From: Caprella mutica
Lineage: Eukaryota; Arthropoda; Malacostraca; Amphipoda; Caprellidae
NCBI GenBank assembly: GCA_947561585.1
Contig: CANNZV010001856.1
Coordinates: 82,414-146,413 of the forward strand
Direction of reading: 5' to 3'
DNA length: 64,000 bases
The translations under genes and the position numbers were made by a program. This document shows, piece by piece, positions 59,813 to 64,000 of this stretch; the first letter of the stretch is position 1, and each line of letters opens with the position of its first letter. The notes under the pieces were generated by a model. It ran no database searches. It was not told the origin of the DNA and saw only the letters and a program-made list of their open reading frames with translations.

Positions 59813-60654
59813 ATAAAGACACACTTATTTAGTTTATTAAAAAACACTTTCTATTGAGTTATCACAATATTTATTTTTTAATATTCTTTTTATTAATTTA
59901 TAATATACACTTCGGGTATAGTTATTCATGCATCCATTTTTTAGTTCCAGGTTCTGTCGCGAAAACTGTCGCCAAAAATATGACCAATTTTCTTTAGCAA
60001 AATAAAGTATACTTATTTTATAATAAAAACAGTACAGTATTCATTTTGTATAGAATGCATATTTTAATATTTTTATTACGTACAGTGTTTTCAAAAAAAT
60101 TCGGCGAAAATGTCGTGCGGCTAAAGCATTTTCGGCGACAGGACCGCTCACCTACCCTTTTTGTCTGATCCATTGCACTCATCAATAATTAGTTTAAAAA
60201 CATGTAACTATATTTCTTCCATTTCTCCATATTACTATAAATTTATTAAATTATTAATTCACGTCAATTAATACAATTTCATGTTGAACACATTTTTTTT
60301 ACTATAAAAAGATATATGAATAAAATAGCACGAACTGAAGTAACTACCACTATTTAGAAAGAAATAAATACTACATAATTCTTTATAAATTAATCGAAAT
60401 AATTTAATAGCTCATTTTTCGAAAATTTAAACTCGTATGAAAATTAATTCACAATAATATATTTTTAATTCACAATATATAAATATTTTTTAGCTCAATC
60501 ATTTTTTATGCCTCTTCAGCAACAAATTTTTCCTTTAATTTTATATATCTTATTAAACACGATAGACTTGATACTAGAGAGTTTACCTGTATTTCTCAAC
60601 AGGTAAGTGTAATTCAATTACTCTCTAACATTCACTACTTCATCAGTTAGTGAA
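59813..60654. other. unc-13 intron; candidate zero-length splice site
   Basis: AT-rich. gtatttctcaacag|gtaagt at 60602/60603 is the best ratchet-type site in the window. A weak inverted pair lies around 59955-60145 (gtcgcgaaaactgtcgcc / ggcgaaaatgtcgtgcgg). Confidence 0.45.
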
Positions 60655-60891
60655 TAGGGGAAGGTACGAATTGTCGAACAGTTCCACATCTTCGATCATA
60701 CAAACCGAAAATGTTTTTTCTTTAAAAATGTATAAAAAAAACTGCATAATTTAATATTATTTACTTGTCATTTTAATTATTGGTATCCATGATACGATAT
60801 CATGGATACCAATTAAAATAACAAGTTCAAATGTTAAAAAAATTATATGAACGAAAAAGAGGAACTGTTCGATAATTTGTATCTAACCCTA
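60655..60891. mobile_element. Foldback MITE family 1 copy
   Basis: Left end aggggaaggtacgaattgtc then gaacagttccacatcttcga; core ggtatccatgatacgatatc; right arm gaggaactgttcgataattt. Imperfect, probably older. Confidence 0.85.
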
Positions 60892-61638
60892 ATTTAGCTT
60901 TGTTCTAAATATTGTTAAAACTCTGTAATCAAATTTGATATAATTTTTTAATGAACATTTCACAGTGAGAATGGAAATATTTTAAAATAAATAAAAATAC
61001 CACATTGATGAAAATTTGGGAATAAATTCTTTTTAAATTTTGATTTTTTTTTCAAATTAAATTTTTGTTTCATTAAATAATCTATAATCATTATATATTA
61101 TTTATCGATGTTCAAACTTATCCATTCGTGCTTTGGTGTGTTCTTAGAAATATCTTTCATATTTAAAGTATAAATTAATAATAAAGTAAGTGCATGCTAT
61201 GATGAAGTAGTGTTATTTAATGTTCTGTTGTGCATCGCTAATATTTGCCTGGGTTTAATGTTTATATCCTAATATTAAGGCTAAGCAGTGTCGTAAAATG
61301 TAGCTATTAATTCCCATAATACTAAGTAGTTTAGGCAGGTACTCCTCGAACAAATTCTACTTTGAATATTATTATTATAGGTATCCAATGTAGACCAATA
61401 TTAAAGACCAATGGTTTAGTCGTATATTGGTAAATTAAAATCTGTTTTCATATATATAAAAATATAGTTTCCTATTTTAGCATCAAATTATAAATTAGGG
61501 TAACAAATCGATAGTTTTTTCCACGAAATTTTAAATTTTCACTAGAAAAGCTCACTTTTTCCCTAGAAATCTCACTTTTTCCCTAGAAAAGCTCACTTTT
61601 TCCCTAGAAATGCTCACTTTTCCCACATTTGCCCACAG
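60892..61638. other. unc-13 intron with a short repeat before the acceptor
   Basis: About four copies of ctcactttttccctagaaa(a)g lie at 61540-61622, forming most of the pyrimidine tract of the next exon. Each has a ccctag that could mimic an acceptor. Acceptor gcccacag at 61638. Confidence 0.7.
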
Positions 61639-61780
61639 TTATAAGTGCCCAGGGACTGATTGCAAAGGACAAAAGTGGGACATCTGACCCCTATGTTACT
61701 GTCCAGGTGGGCAAGGTGAAAAAGAGGACCAAGACTGTGCCCCAGGAGCTTAACCCTGTCTGGCACGAGAAGTTCAACTT
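61639..61780 (+). CDS. unc-13: unc-13 exon: start of C2B domain (residues 1894-1940)
   Basis: A 142-nt exon, phase 1 in and 2 out (aactt|gtgagt). It encodes (V)[20 protein letters not shown], then [20 protein letters not shown] and WHEKFN. C2B binds Ca2+ and phosphoinositides and positions UNC-13 between vesicle and plasma membranes. Both top-loop-1 aspartates are present (D1904 in AKDKSG, D1910 in TSDPYV, six apart as in Munc13-1), as is the polybasic KVKKRTKT strand, so Ca2+ binding is expected. The remainder of C2B, MUN and C2C must lie to the right of the window. Confidence 0.98.
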
Positions 61781-62109
61781 GTGAGTATTATATTAAACAT
61801 AATAATATGTTTTTTATTATAATAAGATAAAACTGCTTTTGTATTTTTTATTGACAAAATAATGGAGATAATAAAAAAACCTTATTTTGGTAATAATCTA
61901 TAGTTGTTTTTTTAGATATTAATTTATATATTTTTAATATTAAATTATTTTATGATGTTGAATATTTTGTATTAAAAATTGATTTAATTTTATCGTTGAA
62001 TAATTTTTTTAGTGACGGAAAAATAAAGTCCCTTGCTGCTTTTATGTACATTTACGTGATAAATAATAATTTTTCAAGTGAATAAATATAACAACATCAA
62101 GAGGTATTT

Positions 62110-62297
62110 ACTAGAACTGTAGCTGATAAAACGCAGCGTTTTCACCGCGCAGTTTAATTAAATGAATGGGAAGGCGGTAGAAACGCTAGTATAGACTGCA
62201 AATTTGTATTCCATTCATTTAACGGTAATTAATTGAAGAGGCTTAAACTGGGCGGTAAAAACGCAGCGTTTTATCCGCTATTATGAACCTGGCCTAA
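62110..62297. mobile_element. Foldback MITE family 3, copy 2
   Basis: gctgataaaacgcagcgttt tcaccgc / gcggtaaaaacgcagcgttt tatccgc form the arms; inner ttaattaaatgaat / attcatttaacggtaattaa. Ends in ggcctaaaa as in copy 1. 61781-62109 to the left is plain intron. Confidence 0.8.
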
Positions 62298-63842
62298 AAG
62301 TAGCAGCAGTTGAAGCATCTGATTTAGAGCTGCTTATTGAAGTACGGTAATGAAGTTTCAGCTTCATAACTTCAGATCATAAACGAATTAAAAATTTCTC
62401 AACTTTTCATCATTAAGAAAGTTTTGTTTGATGATATTTTCAGCAGTAGAAAATGTGTGTGGAAGATTGTAGAGGATATTTTAGTAGACTATTAGCATTA
62501 TTTTGAATATATCCATACACATTATAGTCAACCAGGGAACGACCAGCGGGTCTCAGGGTCTCGGTCTGGTTTCAAATATTAATGCCTAATTTGAAAACTA
62601 ATTGACTTAAGTTGTTGCAACTTTGTGACTTTCATTGTCTATCACGTATTTTTGTACCGTATAATTATCAGTGAGAATAATGCAATAAAATTTGTTCTAT
62701 TTTGTTTTACATCATTTTTGATAAAGTGACCCTCTGGAGCCCGGATGAAGTACAATTGTTACTGTGTCACACTTTTCATCACGCTAGTAACATCACTTTT
62801 TAGGAAAATTAGCTATTTGCTGTAAATTACAATGTAACGCAACAGATCATGTATTTCACCAGAGGTCTAGATTTTGTCATGGTAATATAATGTTGTAAAA
62901 CTGAATATGTTAAATTATTTTCATTTATTTTACTGAAATTGGTACTATAAAAATCCCAGATTTTCAGCAACTCGAGTCAAGATTTAACAGTAAAAAGTTA
63001 TAATTCATCCGGAAGAAACCACAATAATTGATAGAGAAAATTAACTGCAATAGTTTTTTTATTTATTTTTTATTTAACACAAACAAAGTTATACTAGTAG
63101 TATTTAATTTAATGTAAAAATGATAACTTTCAATTAAACGAAAAAAGTTGTCTCGAATTTTTCTGATATCAGATACAAATTACCATCATTATAAATAACC
63201 CAACACATAGCTACAGATCATTTCATTTTCATTTTTTTGTCCACGTTTTACAATTTATCCACCGCGCTTTTACCCAGGCAAGAAGAATTTATTCCTGGGC
63301 TATTCCAGTAATATCCCAGGACTAAATCCCTCTTGCCTAGCAGCCTCACCTATCAGTTATTTCAATTGTCTCAAAAGATACTACAGGAGTTTATGTGCTA
63401 AGTTCTGACAATTTTTGAACTGTCTGATTGCCGATTGCAAACTTTGGACAAATAGAACCGACGAAAAGAAAATCCATCTTTGCTCTAGTCTACGGAAGTT
63501 TCAATTCTTAATTCACAAGCAAACTTCAAGAACGACGAACAGTTTGATTTGTGTTAGCGAAAGTTATACACACATTACACTGAAGTTGATGCAGTAAAGT
63601 GTGTTACTGGGACACACTTTTTCCCTTGCTGTGAAATCAATGCTGATGTGTGTGTTGAATTGACACACATCAGAATCTTTATTAATCAGTTCTAAATCAA
63701 CAAAGCTCCTTAAAATATTCCTTTAAAATCTTCCACCGCACTTTATTTCCGCTTCAATATTCAATACCAAATTTCGTCAGTTTAATGATTTAGCAGAAAG
63801 GCAATTTTTGATTTTAAGGAGTATGAATTAACCTGTGATAGA
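62298..63842. other. unc-13 intron; small hairpins only
   Basis: A foldback of ~24-bp arms, aggcaagaagaatttattcc ... taaatccctcttgcct, lies at 63276-63338. Shorter hairpins are at 63598-63622 (aagtgtgt / acacactt) and 63639-63671 (ctgatgtgtgt / acacacatcag). No exon recognised. Confidence 0.6.
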
Positions 63843-64000
63843 GTGTCGTAACTCTCAGTGTCGTAACTCTCAGTGTCGTAACTCTCAGTGTCGTAACTCT
63901 CATTGTCGTAACTCTCAGTGTCGTAACTCTCAGTGTCGTAACTCTCAGTGTCGTAACTCTCATTGTCGTAACTCTCAGTGTCGTAACTCTCAGTGTCGTA
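63843..64000. repeat. Tandem array, 15-bp monomer, >10 copies, runs off the window
   Basis: The monomer is tgtcgtaactctcag. A cat-for-cag variant recurs every four monomers (60 bp), so four-unit blocks were duplicated. Confidence 0.95.

Overview
The window is AT-rich, intron-rich animal DNA, almost certainly from an arthropod and most likely an insect. I infer this from the unc-13 protein sequence, the 5'/3' splice-site style and the density of short foldback elements; I cannot name the species. One gene is visible: unc-13 (Munc13 family, synaptic vesicle priming), on the + strand from about 18.2 kb to beyond the right edge. Its exons in order are: a 5.0-kb coding exon (18550-23577) for the long, mostly disordered N-terminus; small exons at 34100 and 35698 (calmodulin-binding region and linker); 45465; 45939 and 46720 (together a complete C1 zinc-finger domain); a probable 9-nt microexon at 47153; 51257; two alternative 107-nt exons at 56261 and 58210; and 61639 (first part of the C2B domain). 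All junction phases agree, and the joined protein follows Munc13 order without a break. About 1,940 residues are encoded here. The rest of C2B, the MUN domain and C2C lie outside the window.

The left 18 kb holds no recognisable protein gene. It may be an upstream intron of unc-13 or intergenic DNA. A pyrimidine-rich splice acceptor at 18210 suggests that the first coding exon has a spliced 5' UTR, and a GC-richer patch near 16.1-16.3 kb with a good donor is a possible noncoding first exon.

The rest is repeats. About one fifth of the window (my estimate, roughly 13 kb) is tandem arrays of some twenty different short monomers (13-41 bp), the largest 2.3 kb. Interspersed with them are about 18 copies of one palindromic foldback element (TA-flanked, arms ending in a gggtaagtta-type sequence, often with a near-perfect inner palindrome), plus several smaller foldback families, a decayed mariner-like element and three dispersed repeat families. 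The two classes are linked: several arrays have a monomer that can be read in the edge of a neighbouring mobile element, so the elements appear to have seeded the satellites.

The points most worth a second look are the two equal-length exons for which using both or neither creates a stop, the in-frame microexon after the C1 domain, the foldback family whose two arms co-vary within each copy, and the arrays grown from transposon ends.
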